Of a stretch of 64,000 bases of DNA, positions 1 through 7,981 are shown piece after piece; positions within the stretch are counted from its first letter, which is position 1; each line of letters opens with the position of its first letter. The DNA comes from Asanoa iriomotensis (GTDB taxonomy: Bacteria > Actinomycetota > Actinomycetes > Mycobacteriales > Micromonosporaceae). The stretch is from positions 16,708 to 80,707 of the forward strand of contig NZ_BONC01000037.1 in NCBI RefSeq assembly GCF_016862515.1, written 5' to 3'. Made by a program: the position numbers and the translations under genes. The notes under the pieces were generated by a model, which ran no database searches, was not told the DNA's origin, and saw only the letters and a program-made list of their open reading frames with translations.

Positions 1-553
1 GGCGCTGATCGCGGTGGGCATCACGCCCAACGTCGAGCTCGCCCGCGCCGCGGGCCTGCCGGTCGACGACGGCGTGGTCACGGACGCGGCGCTGCGCACC
101 AGCGACACCGACGTCTACGCCTGCGGCGACGTGGCCTCCAGCTATCACCCGCTGTTCCACCAGCACATCCGGGTCGAGCACTGGGCCAACGCGCTCAACG
201 GTGGGCCGGCGGCGGCCCGCTCGATGCTCGGCCAGGACGTCTCGTACGACCGCCTGCCCTATTTCTTCACCGACCAGTACGACCTCGGCATGGAGCTGGC
301 CGGCTGGTTCCCCCGCGGCGGCTACGACCGCGTGGTGTTCCGCGGTGATCCGTCCATCGTGGACGGCAAGGCCCCGGAGTTCATCGCCTTCTGGACCCGG
401 CACGGCCACGTCCTGGCGGGGATGAACGTCAACGTTTGGGACGTGCAGGACGATATTCAGAAACTCGTGCGGGCCGGCTACACCGGCAAGGATGTCGACC
501 TGGACCGCCTCGCGGACCCCAGCGTGCCCCTCGACACGCTTCTTGCCGAATAG
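1..553 (+). CDS. Ferredoxin/rubredoxin reductase-type FAD oxidoreductase, 3' part only
   Basis: This is the C-terminal part of a pyridine-nucleotide-disulfide oxidoreductase family protein, open to the left edge of the window (frame begins at base 2). The text VGITPN followed by the second FAD-binding motif VYACGDVA is visible. A reductase C-terminal domain with FTDQYDLGMELAGW follows, which is typical of ferredoxin reductases that feed electrons to Rieske or P450 oxygenases. Such enzymes move electrons from NAD(P)H to a small iron-sulfur partner in the cytoplasm. About 180 residues remain of a usual ~400, so the NADH-binding half lies outside. The next gene begins 81 bases downstream with its own ribosome site, so cotranscription is possible but not shown. 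Confidence 0.85.
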   Translation, partial: ALIAVGITPNVELARAAGLPVDDGVVTDAALRTSDTDVYACGDVASSYHPLFHQHIRVEHWANALNGGPAAARSMLGQDVSYDRLPYFFTDQYDLGMELAGWFPRGGYDRVVFRGDPSIVDGKAPEFIAFWTRHGHVLAGMNVNVWDVQDDIQKLVRAGYTGKDVDLDRLADPSVPLDTLLAE

Positions 554-634
554 CACGCGGGATTTCCTGATCACCCTCGTCGCGCCGACCGGGTTGGCGA
601 TGCTGAAGCTCTGGCGAGAGCCGAGGAGCGAGCG

Positions 635-1159
635 ATGGCAATCAACCAGTCGACCGCGGCCGCGGTCACCGGCGTGCGGGGTCCGCAGGACGTACCGGTC
701 ACCCTCGACGTCAACGGGTCGACCCACGCGATCGAGCTGGAACCACGTGTCAGCCTGCTCGACGCGCTGCGTGAGCATCTTGACCTGACCGGCACCAAGA
801 AGGGCTGCGACCAGGGCACCTGCGGTGCGTGCACGGTGTGGATGGACGGGCGCCGGGTGCTGTCGTGCCTGACGTTGGCGATGTCGTGCGAGGGGCACCA
901 GATCGCCACGATCGAGGGCATCGCCCAGGACGGGCGGCTGCACCCGATGCAGCAGGCGTTCATCGACCACGACGCCTTCCAGTGCGGCTACTGCACGCCC
1001 GGGCAGATCATGTCGGCGATCGCGCTGATCCGCGAGGGCAACGCCACCACCGACGCGGACATCGCCGAGCACATGAGCGGCAACATCTGCCGGTGCCAGG
1101 CGTACCCGAACATCCACGCGGCGATCCGCGAGGTGCGCGACGCGGACGACGGGGGTTGA
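635..1159 (+). CDS. 2Fe-2S subunit of a YagTSR/PaoABC-like molybdenum oxidoreductase
   Basis: This 174-residue small subunit carries two [2Fe-2S] clusters. C58, C63, C66 and C78 form the plant-ferredoxin-like cluster (CDQGTCGACT). C117, C120, C152 and C154 form the helical-bundle cluster (CGYCTPGQ and CRC). It relays electrons from the molybdopterin subunit to FAD in xanthine dehydrogenase-family enzymes. The ATG at 635 follows GAGGAG by six bases. Order and spacing (six bases to the FAD subunit, then a 4-base overlap) match the aldehyde oxidoreductase type YagT-YagS-YagR. Unlike E. coli PaoA I see no Tat signal, so a cytoplasmic enzyme is likely. The substrate cannot be read from sequence; aromatic aldehydes or N-heterocycles are usual. 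Confidence 0.93.
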   Translation: MAINQSTAAAVTGVRGPQDVPVTLDVNGSTHAIELEPRVSLLDALREHLDLTGTKKGCDQGTCGACTVWMDGRRVLSCLTLAMSCEGHQIATIEGIAQDGRLHPMQQAFIDHDAFQCGYCTPGQIMSAIALIREGNATTDADIAEHMSGNICRCQAYPNIHAAIREVRDADDGG

Positions 1160-1165
1160 TCACTG

Positions 1166-2149
1166 ATGCGACCGGTCACGTTCTTCCGGGCGGGTTCGAT
1201 CGACGAGGCGGTGGCCGCGGTCAGCGGCCACCCCGACAGCGCGTTCCTGGCCGGCGGCACCACCGAGATCGACCTGTTGCGGCTCAACGTCGTGCAGCCC
1301 ACGCTGCTCGTCGACGTCAACGACCTGCCGCTGACCTATCTCGAGGACATCGACGACGGCGGTGTACGCATCGGCGCGATGGCCCGGATGAGCGACGTGG
1401 CCCGGGCGCAGCGGATCGTGGAGCGGTACCCCGGCATGTCGCAGGCGCTGCTGCTCGGCGCCTCCGAACAGCTGCGCAACATGGCCTCGATGGGCGGCAA
1501 CATGTGCCAGCGCACGCGGTGCGCGTACTTCCGTGACGGGCAGTCGCCGTGCAACAAGCGCGAGCCCGGCAGCGGCTGCGCGGCGCTGACCGGCGTCAAC
1601 CGCGGCCATGCCGTCCTCGGCACCTCCGACCACTGCATCGCGAGCCACCCGTCGGACGTGGCGGTCGCGCTGGTCGCGCTGGACGCGGTGATCCGGACGA
1701 TCGGCCCGGACGGCACCCGGACGATCCCGATCGAGAGCTTCTTCCTGCCGCCGGACGACACCCCGAGCGTCGAGCACCCGCTGGCGCACGGCGAGCTGAT
1801 CGTCGCGATCGACGTGCCCGCGGTGCCGGTCGCCCGCACGTCGCGCTACGTCAAGCACCGCGACCGCGTCTCGTACGAGTTCGCGCTCGTCTCGGTCTTC
1901 TCCGCGATGCGGGTCGACGACGCGGGCAACGTCGCGGAGTTGCGGCTCGCGCTCGGCGGCGTCGGCACGGTGCCGTGGCGGGCGCACCGCGCGGAGGAGG
2001 CGCTGATCGGCCGGCCGGCGACGCCGGAGAACTTCGCGGCGGCCGCGGACGCGGAGTTCGCGGACGCGCGGACCACGCCGATGAACGCGTTCAAGGTGAC
2101 GTTCGCCAAGCGGGCGATCGTCCGCGAGCTGAGCGAGGTGACGTCATGA
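1166..2149 (+). CDS. FAD subunit of a YagS/PaoB-like molybdenum oxidoreductase
   Basis: This 327-residue FAD-binding subunit of the CO-dehydrogenase flavoprotein family has FLAGGTTEIDLLRL near residues 27-40 for FAD. The stretch SEQLRNMASMGGN leads into a cysteine-rich insert with C114, C119, C129 and C138 (and C157 further on). That insert is typical of YagS/PaoB, where it holds an extra [4Fe-4S] cluster absent from ordinary xanthine dehydrogenase. This is the main reason to assign the YagTSR subfamily. The stop codon overlaps the start of the molybdenum subunit by four bases (ATGA at 2146), so the two are translationally coupled. That the extra cluster is present and working is inferred from family knowledge. 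Confidence 0.92.
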   Translation: MRPVTFFRAGSIDEAVAAVSGHPDSAFLAGGTTEIDLLRLNVVQPTLLVDVNDLPLTYLEDIDDGGVRIGAMARMSDVARAQRIVERYPGMSQALLLGASEQLRNMASMGGNMCQRTRCAYFRDGQSPCNKREPGSGCAALTGVNRGHAVLGTSDHCIASHPSDVAVALVALDAVIRTIGPDGTRTIPIESFFLPPDDTPSVEHPLAHGELIVAIDVPAVPVARTSRYVKHRDRVSYEFALVSVFSAMRVDDAGNVAELRLALGGVGTVPWRAHRAEEALIGRPATPENFAAAADAEFADARTTPMNAFKVTFAKRAIVRELSEVTS

Positions 2150-4395
2150 GTCCGGTGGTCGGCAAGCCGGTGAACCGCGTCGACGGTCCGGACAAGGTCA
2201 CCGGGGCCGGTCGCTACTGCGGCGAGATCGTGCTGCCCGGACTCGCGTACGGCCTGATCGTCGGCTCGTCGATCGCCAACGGCCGGGTGCTGTCGATCGA
2301 CGAGACCGCGGCCCGGGCGGCCGGCGGCGTCTACGGCATCATGACGCACCAGAACACGCCCAAGATCGCCAACCAGCCGCACCTGATCCCGTCGCTGGCC
2401 GGTCAGCCGGCGCCGGGGGAGAGCTTCTTCCCGATGCAGGACGACGTCGTGCACTACTGGGGCCAGCCGGTGGCGCTCGTGGTCGCGGACTCGTTGGAGG
2501 GTGCCGCGCACGCGGCGGCGCTGCTCGACATCACGTACGAGGCCGGCGTGCCGGTGGCCACGATCGAGGACGGCCGGTCGTCCGCGGCCGAGGCGCAGAC
2601 GCTGTTCGGCGGGCTGATGCCCGCCCGCGACGAGCGCGGTGACGTGCAGGGCGCGCTGGCCAAGGCGGAGGTGACCGTCGACGCGACCTACCACTACGCC
2701 GCGAACCACCACAACCCGCTGGAGACCGGCGTGACCACCGCGCAGTGGGACGGTGACCGGCTCACGCTGTGGGACTCCACGATGGGCGTACGCGCCAGCC
2801 AGCTCACGGTCGCGACGCTGCTCGGCATCCCGCTGTCCGACGTCCGCGTGATCACCCACTTCGTCGGCGGCGGCTTCGGCTCCAAGGCGATGGTCTGGCC
2901 GCACGTGACGCTGGCCGCGATGGCCGCCCGGCACGTGGGGCGACCGGTGCGGCTGACGCTGACCCGGCCGCAGAGCTTCACCTCCAACGGCCACCGCGAG
3001 GAGCAGGAGCAGCAGATCCGGCTGGGCGCCGGTCGGGACGGCCGGCTGACCGCGATCCACCACCGCAAGCTCTCGGTCACCTCGCCGTTCGACGACTGGG
3101 CCGAGCCGGCGACCGGTGTGTCGACGCAGATCTACGGCTGCGACAACTACCTGGGCGAGCACCACCTGATCCACGGCAACACGCTCACGCCCACGTTCAC
3201 CCGTGCGCCGGGTGAGTCGCTCGGGTCGTTCTCGTTGGAGACGGCGATGGATCAGCTCGCGTACGAGCTGGGCATGGACCCGATCGAGCTGCGGATCATG
3301 AACCACCCGCCCGTCGACAACCACGGCAACGCCTGGTCCAGCGACGGCATGGCCGACTGCCTGCGCCGCGGCGCCGAGCTGTTCGGCTGGTCCGGCCGGG
3401 ACCCGACGCCGGGCGTACGCGAGGAGGGCAACAACCTGATCGGCACGGGAGTCGCCGGCGCCGGCTACCCGGTCGCGTTCATGATGCCGGTGCAGCACGC
3501 CCGGGCCCGGATCTTCAACGACGGCAGCGTTGTCGTGCAGACCAGCGCGCAGGAGTTCGGCATCGGCGTGACCACCTCGATGGCCCAGGTCGGCGCCGAC
3601 GCGCTCGGCGTGGACCTCGACGTGCTGCGGTTCGAGGCGGGCGACACGGACCTGCCCAACACCACGTCGGCGGTGGGCTCGATGGGCGCGACGATGCAGT
3701 CCTCCGCGGTGCACAACGCGGGCACGACCCTGCGCAACGAGCTGATCGCGCACGCCGTCAACGACGACAAGTCGCCGCTGCACCGGCTCTCGCCGAGCTC
3801 GGTGCGCGTCGAGGGCGGCCGGATGTCGTCCACTCTGGACCCGTCCATCGGTGAGTCCTATGCGGACCTGCTGACCCGCAACCGCCTGCTGGACCTGGAG
3901 GCGCTGGGCAGCTGGACCCCGCCGCCGATCGACACGCCGCACGGCCTGCTCACCTTCGGCGCGCAGTTCGCCGAGGTCGCCGTCGACAAGGACCTGGGGC
4001 TCGTGCGGGTGCGCCGGATGACCGGCGTGTTCGCGCCCGGCCGGGTGCTCAACCCCAAGCTGGCCCGCAGCCAGCTGCTCGGCGGGATGCTCTGGGGGCT
4101 CAGCCAGGCGTTGCTGGAAGGCAACCAGATCGACCGCCAGTCGGGCCGCTGGGCGCTGAACAACCTGGGTGAGTACCTGGTGCCGGTGCACGCCGACATC
4201 CCGGACGTCCAGGTCGAGTTCGTGGAGGTCGAGGACGACGTGGTCGGCCCGCTGGGCGTCAAGGGCGTCGGCGAGGTGGGCCAGGTCGGCGCGGCCGCGG
4301 CGATCGCGAACGCCGTCTTCCATGCCACCGGCCGGCGGATGACCGAGCTGCCGATGACCGCGGAGGTTGTGATGAACGGTGGCAGCCCAGGTTGA
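2146..4395 (+). CDS. Molybdopterin-binding catalytic subunit, xanthine dehydrogenase family (YagR/PaoC-like)
   Basis: This 749-residue large subunit binds molybdopterin cytosine dinucleotide and carries out hydroxylation. VDGPDKVTGAGRYCGE opens the a/b hammerhead domain. FVGGGFGSK (near residue 240) is a cofactor-binding loop. The C-terminal GVKGVGEVGQVGAA contains the conserved active-site glutamate. The ATG at 2146 was chosen because it forms an ATGA overlap with the FAD subunit; longer readings in this frame run through that gene. With its two upstream partners it makes a complete three-subunit enzyme. No cofactor-maturation gene (XdhC type) is in view, so insertion factors must be encoded elsewhere. 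Confidence 0.94.
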   Translation: MSPVVGKPVNRVDGPDKVTGAGRYCGEIVLPGLAYGLIVGSSIANGRVLSIDETAARAAGGVYGIMTHQNTPKIANQPHLIPSLAGQPAPGESFFPMQDDVVHYWGQPVALVVADSLEGAAHAAALLDITYEAGVPVATIEDGRSSAAEAQTLFGGLMPARDERGDVQGALAKAEVTVDATYHYAANHHNPLETGVTTAQWDGDRLTLWDSTMGVRASQLTVATLLGIPLSDVRVITHFVGGGFGSKAMVWPHVTLAAMAARHVGRPVRLTLTRPQSFTSNGHREEQEQQIRLGAGRDGRLTAIHHRKLSVTSPFDDWAEPATGVSTQIYGCDNYLGEHHLIHGNTLTPTFTRAPGESLGSFSLETAMDQLAYELGMDPIELRIMNHPPVDNHGNAWSSDGMADCLRRGAELFGWSGRDPTPGVREEGNNLIGTGVAGAGYPVAFMMPVQHARARIFNDGSVVVQTSAQEFGIGVTTSMAQVGADALGVDLDVLRFEAGDTDLPNTTSAVGSMGATMQSSAVHNAGTTLRNELIAHAVNDDKSPLHRLSPSSVRVEGGRMSSTLDPSIGESYADLLTRNRLLDLEALGSWTPPPIDTPHGLLTFGAQFAEVAVDKDLGLVRVRRMTGVFAPGRVLNPKLARSQLLGGMLWGLSQALLEGNQIDRQSGRWALNNLGEYLVPVHADIPDVQVEFVEVEDDVVGPLGVKGVGEVGQVGAAAAIANAVFHATGRRMTELPMTAEVVMNGGSPG

Positions 4396-5530
4396 GGTGA
4401 GTGCGACCGCCGCGGCATTGCCGGAGCGGCCGGCCATCAGCACGCCGTCGGCGGAGCTGCAGCCGGCCGTCCGCACCGCACTGGCGCGCAGCGTCGCCCG
4501 CCAGCCCTGGCTGGGCCTGGCCGGGCTGCTGCTGGTGCTGCCCGTCGCGGCCGCGCTGGCGTTCGCGCTCGACGGTCCGGCCCGGTCCCTGGTGGTGATC
4601 GGTCCGCTGGTCACGTTCGCGCTCGTGCCGACCGCGATCGTGGCGTTCTGGTGGAACGACTGGCCCGGCACCGCGCTCGCGCCACGCTGGCTGTCCGGCT
4701 GGCTCAACACCCTGTTCATCGTGGCCGCGGGCGTCGGGCTGACCTTCCTCGGTCAGCTGATAGCCGGCGGGGTGGACCCGCGCGGTGTGTTCGACCCGAA
4801 CCCGGGGCCGGGGCACCTGCCGACGTTCCCGGCGACGCTGCCGATCGCGGGCACGGCGTTCACCGCGATCCTCCAGTTGACGCTGGTGATGGAGGGGTGG
4901 CCGCTGCGCAAGCTGCCCCGGGTGCCGGCGGGGTTGCTGGCCGGCGTGCTGGCCTGGGGCGCGGCGCTGCTCATCTACTACTTCGTCGTGGACGTGGCGC
5001 CGCCGGCCTCGACGGGCCTGCACCCGCAGACCGGCCCGATGTCCGGTGCGGCGCTGGGCGCCCTGACGGTGACCATCGGCGCCTGGCAGACCTGGATCTA
5101 CGTGACCTGGCGGGGCTGGCCGTTCAACCTGGTCAAGCGGCGCTGGCTGCGGCTGCTGCTGGCCAACGCGACGGTGATCGCGGGTGGCTGGGCCACGTAC
5201 ACGCTGATCCATCTGGCGGTCAGCCCGCAGCTGATCATCGCCGGCGCGGCCGCGGTCATCGCCGCGGCGCTGGTGGTGTCGATGCTGTTCGAGAACGCGG
5301 TCCGGCCGCACATCACGGCGGTGATGGACAAGTGGTTGTCGGTGACCACGGTGGCGGCGTTGGCGGTGGTGCTCTACGTGGTGCTGACGGCCTACGCGCA
5401 CACGGTCGACTTCGGGCGGATCGAGCCGAGCGAGTTCGTGGTGCACGGCTGCCTCAACGCGCTCGCGTTCTCCGTGATCACCCACGTCGCGGTCGGCCGC
5501 CGCTGGCCGTTCGCCCGCGACCTACCCTGA
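4379..5530 (+). CDS. Polytopic membrane protein of unknown function
   Basis: This 383-residue protein has about nine or ten hydrophobic segments after a short polar N-terminus, for example LGLAGLLLVLPVAAALAF, TLFIVAAGVGLTFLGQLI and LIIAGAAAVIAAALVVSMLF. I recognise no named family. The GTG at 4379 overlaps the molybdenum-subunit gene by 17 bases. A second in-frame GTG at 4397 lies just past that stop, so the exact start is uncertain. Tight linkage suggests cotranscription with the oxidoreductase, possibly as a substrate or electron-transfer membrane partner, but that is a guess from position only. Confidence 0.75.
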   Translation: MAAQVEVSATAAALPERPAISTPSAELQPAVRTALARSVARQPWLGLAGLLLVLPVAAALAFALDGPARSLVVIGPLVTFALVPTAIVAFWWNDWPGTALAPRWLSGWLNTLFIVAAGVGLTFLGQLIAGGVDPRGVFDPNPGPGHLPTFPATLPIAGTAFTAILQLTLVMEGWPLRKLPRVPAGLLAGVLAWGAALLIYYFVVDVAPPASTGLHPQTGPMSGAALGALTVTIGAWQTWIYVTWRGWPFNLVKRRWLRLLLANATVIAGGWATYTLIHLAVSPQLIIAGAAAVIAAALVVSMLFENAVRPHITAVMDKWLSVTTVAALAVVLYVVLTAYAHTVDFGRIEPSEFVVHGCLNALAFSVITHVAVGRRWPFARDLP

Positions 5531-5534
5531 GATC

Positions 5535-5939
5535 ATGGACTTCGAGGAGTTGATCGCGGCGGCGTTGGCGGTGGTCGCGCCGCGCCGGGTCCAGGGCCGG
5601 CTCGTCGGCGACGTCGGCGCCGCGCTGCTGACGGAGGACGGCAACCGCTACGTCGGTGTCTGCATCGACACCGCGTGCGGCACGGGCTTCTGCGCCGAGG
5701 CGAGCGCGATCGCCGCGATGGTCACCGCGGGCGAGGAGCGGATCGCCCGGATCGTGGCGGTCTGGCGCGACGAGCGTGACGACCGGATCTACGTGCTGCC
5801 ACCGTGCGGCCGCTGCCGCGAGTTCATCCGCCAGCTGCACCCGGCCAACCTCGACACCGAGGTGGTGCTGGGCATGAACCGCTGGTCACCGCTGCGCGAC
5901 CTGCTGCCGGACCACGAGTGGCCGCAGCCGCTCAACTAG
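5535..5939 (+). CDS. Cytidine deaminase family protein
   Basis: This 134-residue zinc hydrolase of the CDA fold contains FCAEASAI, with the zinc-binding cysteine and proton-shuttling glutamate, and PPCGRCREF, with the other two zinc cysteines. This CxE...PCxxC layout is that of homotetrameric cytidine deaminases and blasticidin-S-deaminase-like proteins, which turn cytidine or deoxycytidine into uridine for salvage. Length is normal for the family. It starts five bases after the membrane-protein stop and ends convergently, overlapping the MmcQ gene tail by eight bases (5932-5939). True cytidine activity versus another nucleoside is not decidable from motifs alone. Confidence 0.88.
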   Translation: MDFEELIAAALAVVAPRRVQGRLVGDVGAALLTEDGNRYVGVCIDTACGTGFCAEASAIAAMVTAGEERIARIVAVWRDERDDRIYVLPPCGRCREFIRQLHPANLDTEVVLGMNRWSPLRDLLPDHEWPQPLN

Positions 5940-6282
5940 CGGGGCGCTCGCGCTTGGGCAGTTTGGCGACGACGGCGTCGTAGGAGGCGTCGATCGCTTC
6001 CAGGATCTCGTCGTCGGGGATGCCGGTGCCGACCGTGAGCGTGTTCCAACCGGACCGTCCGATGTAGGCCATCACGCGCGCGGAGTCCGGGTAACGGGCG
6101 AGCCATTCGTCGGCCATCTCGCGATTCGCGCCGCACTTGAGCCCGACGGTCGGTGGCGGGCCGGCGCCGAGGAACGCGAAGATCTTGCCACCGACCTTGG
6201 CGACCTGGTCGCCCTCCCACGGCTCGTCCGGCCACGCACCCGGCTTGGCCAGGCAGTACTCGACGAGGTCGGCCAGGGTCAT
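5932..6282 (-). CDS. MmcQ/YjbR family protein
   Basis: This 116-residue protein has the MmcQ/YjbR signature. It opens with LADLVEYCLAKPGAWPDEPW and follows with a KVGGKIFAF strand, then SGWNTLTV and a C-terminal IDASYDAVVAKLPK helix. The fold resembles CyaY and double-wing DNA-binding modules. The molecular role of the family is poorly defined, and DNA binding is assumed rather than shown. It is convergent with the cytidine deaminase. It lies 28 bases downstream of the ECF41 sigma-factor stop on the same strand, so it could be read through from that gene. Confidence 0.85.
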   Translation of the reverse strand: MTLADLVEYCLAKPGAWPDEPWEGDQVAKVGGKIFAFLGAGPPPTVGLKCGANREMADEWLARYPDSARVMAYIGRSGWNTLTVGTGIPDDEILEAIDASYDAVVAKLPKRERPAS

Positions 6283-6310
6283 GCGGTCACCATAACCCGC
6301 TCGGGGCAGG

Positions 6311-7189
6311 TCAGCGGCTCACCGCGGTCGCGCGCTCCACGCGGGACAGCTTCTCCGGGTTGCGGACGGCGTACAGGCCGGTGATGAGGCCGTCGTCCAG
6401 CCGCATCGCCACGATCCCGTCGAGCTCGCCGTCGAGGCGGAAGATCAAGGCCGGACCGCCGTTGATCTGGGCCAGCTCGACCTGCGCCGCGCCGCCGAGC
6501 CTGCGCAGCCCGTGCCCGAGCAGTCGGGCGACGTTGTCCGCACCGACAACGGGGTGTGCCGCCGCCTGCCTGATCCCGCCGCCGTCACCGAGCAGGACGA
6601 CGTCCGGCGCGAGCTGGTCGAGCAGGCCCTGCAGATCGCCGGTCTCGACCGCCCGGCGGAAGGCCTCGAGGGCGCGGCCGGTGTCGGCGGGGGAGGCCAC
6701 ACCGCGTGGGCGACGGGCGGTCACGTGTGACCGGGCCCGGTGTGCGACCTGACGCACCGCCGCCGGTGTCTTGTCGACGGCCTCGGCGATCTCGTCGTAG
6801 TCCAGGTCGAACACCTCGCGGAGCACGAACACCGCCCGCTCGGTCGGGGTCAGGGTCTCTAGGATCAGCAGCATCGCCATGGAGACGCTCTCGGCCAACT
6901 CGACGTCGTCGGCCACGTCGGGCGCGGTCAGCAGAGGTTCGGGCAACCAGGTGCCGACGTAGGTCTCCTTGCGCCGGCGGAGCGCGCGCAGCCGGCTCAG
7001 TGCCTGGCGGGTCGTCATCCGGACCAGGTACGCACGCCGGTCCCGCACGGTGTCCAGCTCCACGGTCGTCCAGCGCAACCAGGTCTCCTGCAGGACGTCC
7101 TCGGCGTCGGTGGCCGAGCCGAGCAGTTCGTAGGCGACGGTGAACAGCAGGTTGCGGTGGGCGAGGAACGTTTCGGTGGCGGAGTCCAT
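6311..7189 (-). CDS. ECF41-family RNA polymerase sigma factor with SnoaL-like C-terminal domain
   Basis: This 292-residue extracytoplasmic-function sigma factor has sigma region 2 from about residue 6 (LAHRNLLFTVAYELLGSATD with DAEDVLQETWLRW), the ECF41 linker WLPEPLLT, and sigma region 4 (LTPTERAVFVLREVFDLDYD). About 120 extra residues follow, with the DGGG and NPEKL motifs known from ECF41 C-terminal extensions. ECF41 factors lack a classical anti-sigma; the SnoaL-like extension tunes activity. The ATG at 7189 was chosen because homologous sequence begins there and a matching promoter ends just upstream; a start 99 bases earlier would lie within that promoter. It is divergent from the CMD-family partner expected for this group. 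Confidence 0.92.
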   Translation of the reverse strand: MDSATETFLAHRNLLFTVAYELLGSATDAEDVLQETWLRWTTVELDTVRDRRAYLVRMTTRQALSRLRALRRRKETYVGTWLPEPLLTAPDVADDVELAESVSMAMLLILETLTPTERAVFVLREVFDLDYDEIAEAVDKTPAAVRQVAHRARSHVTARRPRGVASPADTGRALEAFRRAVETGDLQGLLDQLAPDVVLLGDGGGIRQAAAHPVVGADNVARLLGHGLRRLGGAAQVELAQINGGPALIFRLDGELDGIVAMRLDDGLITGLYAVRNPEKLSRVERATAVSR

Positions 7190-7197
7190 GCACAACC

Positions 7198-7224
7198 GAC
7201 GCCGGCCGCCGCCGCATTGTGACG
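7198..7224 (-). promoter_or_regulatory. Candidate ECF41 autoregulatory promoter, nearly leaderless
   Basis: On the minus strand CGTCACA (7224-7218) and CGTC (7201-7198) are separated by 16 bases. They closely fit the published ECF41 promoter type TGTCACA / CGTC. The -10 element ends only eight bases before the ATG at 7189, so transcription would begin almost at the start codon. The match was read by eye. A weaker possible counterpart for the plus-strand CMD gene is CGTCACG at 7249 with CATC 16 bases later at 7272, one mismatch in the -10. Confidence 0.5.
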
Positions 7225-7308
7225 GTGTCGCTCGCCACAGCCCCTGGCCGTCACGGGGATCCGGTCGACGGCATCTCGTGTTCGTCACCGCACGAGACAG
7301 GAGTGGTC

Positions 7309-7794
7309 ATGGAACCCCGTATCAACCTCTTCGAGACCCCGACCGGCGCGAAGGTCGCCAAGCGGTTCTACAACACCGCGCTCGCCCTCGACGGGTCGAC
7401 GCTGCCGAAGGCCGTCCGGCATCTGGTCGAGCTGCGGGTCAGCCAGATCAACGGCTGCGGTCTCTGCGTCGACATGCACGCCAAGGACGCCGCGGCCGAC
7501 GGCGAGACCGCGGTCCGGCTGGCTCTGGTGGCGGCCTGGCGCGAGACCACCGTGTACACCGCGGCCGAGCGGGCGGCGTTGGAGCTGGCCGAGGAGGCCA
7601 CCCGGCTCGCGGACGCACACGGGGGTGTCTCCGACGAGACCTGGGCGGCGTTGTGCGCGCACTTCGACGACGACCAGGTCGCGACGCTGCTCTGCGTGGT
7701 CAGCATGGTCAACGCGGCCAACCGGATGAACGTGATCGCCCGCGTCCAGGGTGGTTCGTACGAACCGGGCATGCTCGCCTCGCTCCAGCTCTGA
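7309..7794 (+). CDS. Carboxymuconolactone decarboxylase/AhpD-family protein, ECF41 partner
   Basis: This 161-residue CMD-family protein contains the redox signature INGCGLCVDMHAKDA, an E-x-x-x-C-x-x-C-x3-H type AhpD-like active site near residues 45-60. Such proteins act as peroxidase-like disulfide reductases or decarboxylases. ECF41 sigma factors are typically encoded beside one of a carboxymuconolactone decarboxylase, an oxidoreductase or an epimerase, so this is the probable regulatory target of the divergent sigma gene. The ATG at 7309 is preceded by AGGAG; the reading frame is open 90 bases further up, but that part has no family similarity. A strong hairpin follows the stop. Confidence 0.9.
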   Translation: MEPRINLFETPTGAKVAKRFYNTALALDGSTLPKAVRHLVELRVSQINGCGLCVDMHAKDAAADGETAVRLALVAAWRETTVYTAAERAALELAEEATRLADAHGGVSDETWAALCAHFDDDQVATLLCVVSMVNAANRMNVIARVQGGSYEPGMLASLQL

Positions 7795-7800
7795 CCGGTT

Positions 7801-7848
7801 GGGTGTCGCGGCGCCGACGGTCGACGGACCGTGGTCGCCGCGACACCC
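7801..7848 (+). terminator. Strong hairpin after the CMD gene
   Basis: A 13-bp perfect stem, GGGTGTCGCGGCG (7801-7813) with CGCCGCGACACCC (7836-7848), encloses a second small stem (7817-7821 with 7828-7832). It starts six bases after the CMD stop codon. No U-tract follows, as is usual for actinobacterial terminators. Confidence 0.75.
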
Positions 7849-7893
7849 GCTGCTGGGTTTGTGTCGCAATCGGAAACGTATTCGTAACGGCTC

Positions 7894-7981
7894 TTGACCT
7901 TCGCGCTGATCGCGGCGCAGACTCCCGAAAACGTTTACAGCATTCGGGTGGAGGTCCAGGGCGTGGGTCGTAAACGTTTAC
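7894..7981 (+). promoter_or_regulatory. Promoter with two phased LacI-family operators
   Basis: TTGACC (7894-7899) and CAGACT (7918-7923), 18 bases apart, make a plausible -35/-10 pair with a start near 7930. Two operator-like sites follow. GAAAACGTTTAC (7927-7938) lies over the predicted start point. GTAAACGTTTAC (7970-7981) is a perfect 12-bp palindrome lying within codons 3-7 of the repressor. Their centres are 43 bp apart, about four helical turns. AAACGTTT-type palindromes are typical of LacI-family sites, so autoregulation of the whole downstream operon is inferred. Confidence 0.6.

Noticed and set aside
1846..4719. Minus-strand open frame of 957 codons opposite the molybdenum-enzyme genes
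   Set aside because: Low-complexity Arg/Val/His text typical of antisense reading in high-GC DNA; the plus strand encodes obvious oxidoreductase subunits.
7894..7962. TTG start for the LacI gene giving a longer protein
   Set aside because: The TTG is the first triplet of the likely -35 hexamer, the extra residues do not resemble LacI, and GGAGG sits correctly before GTG 7963.
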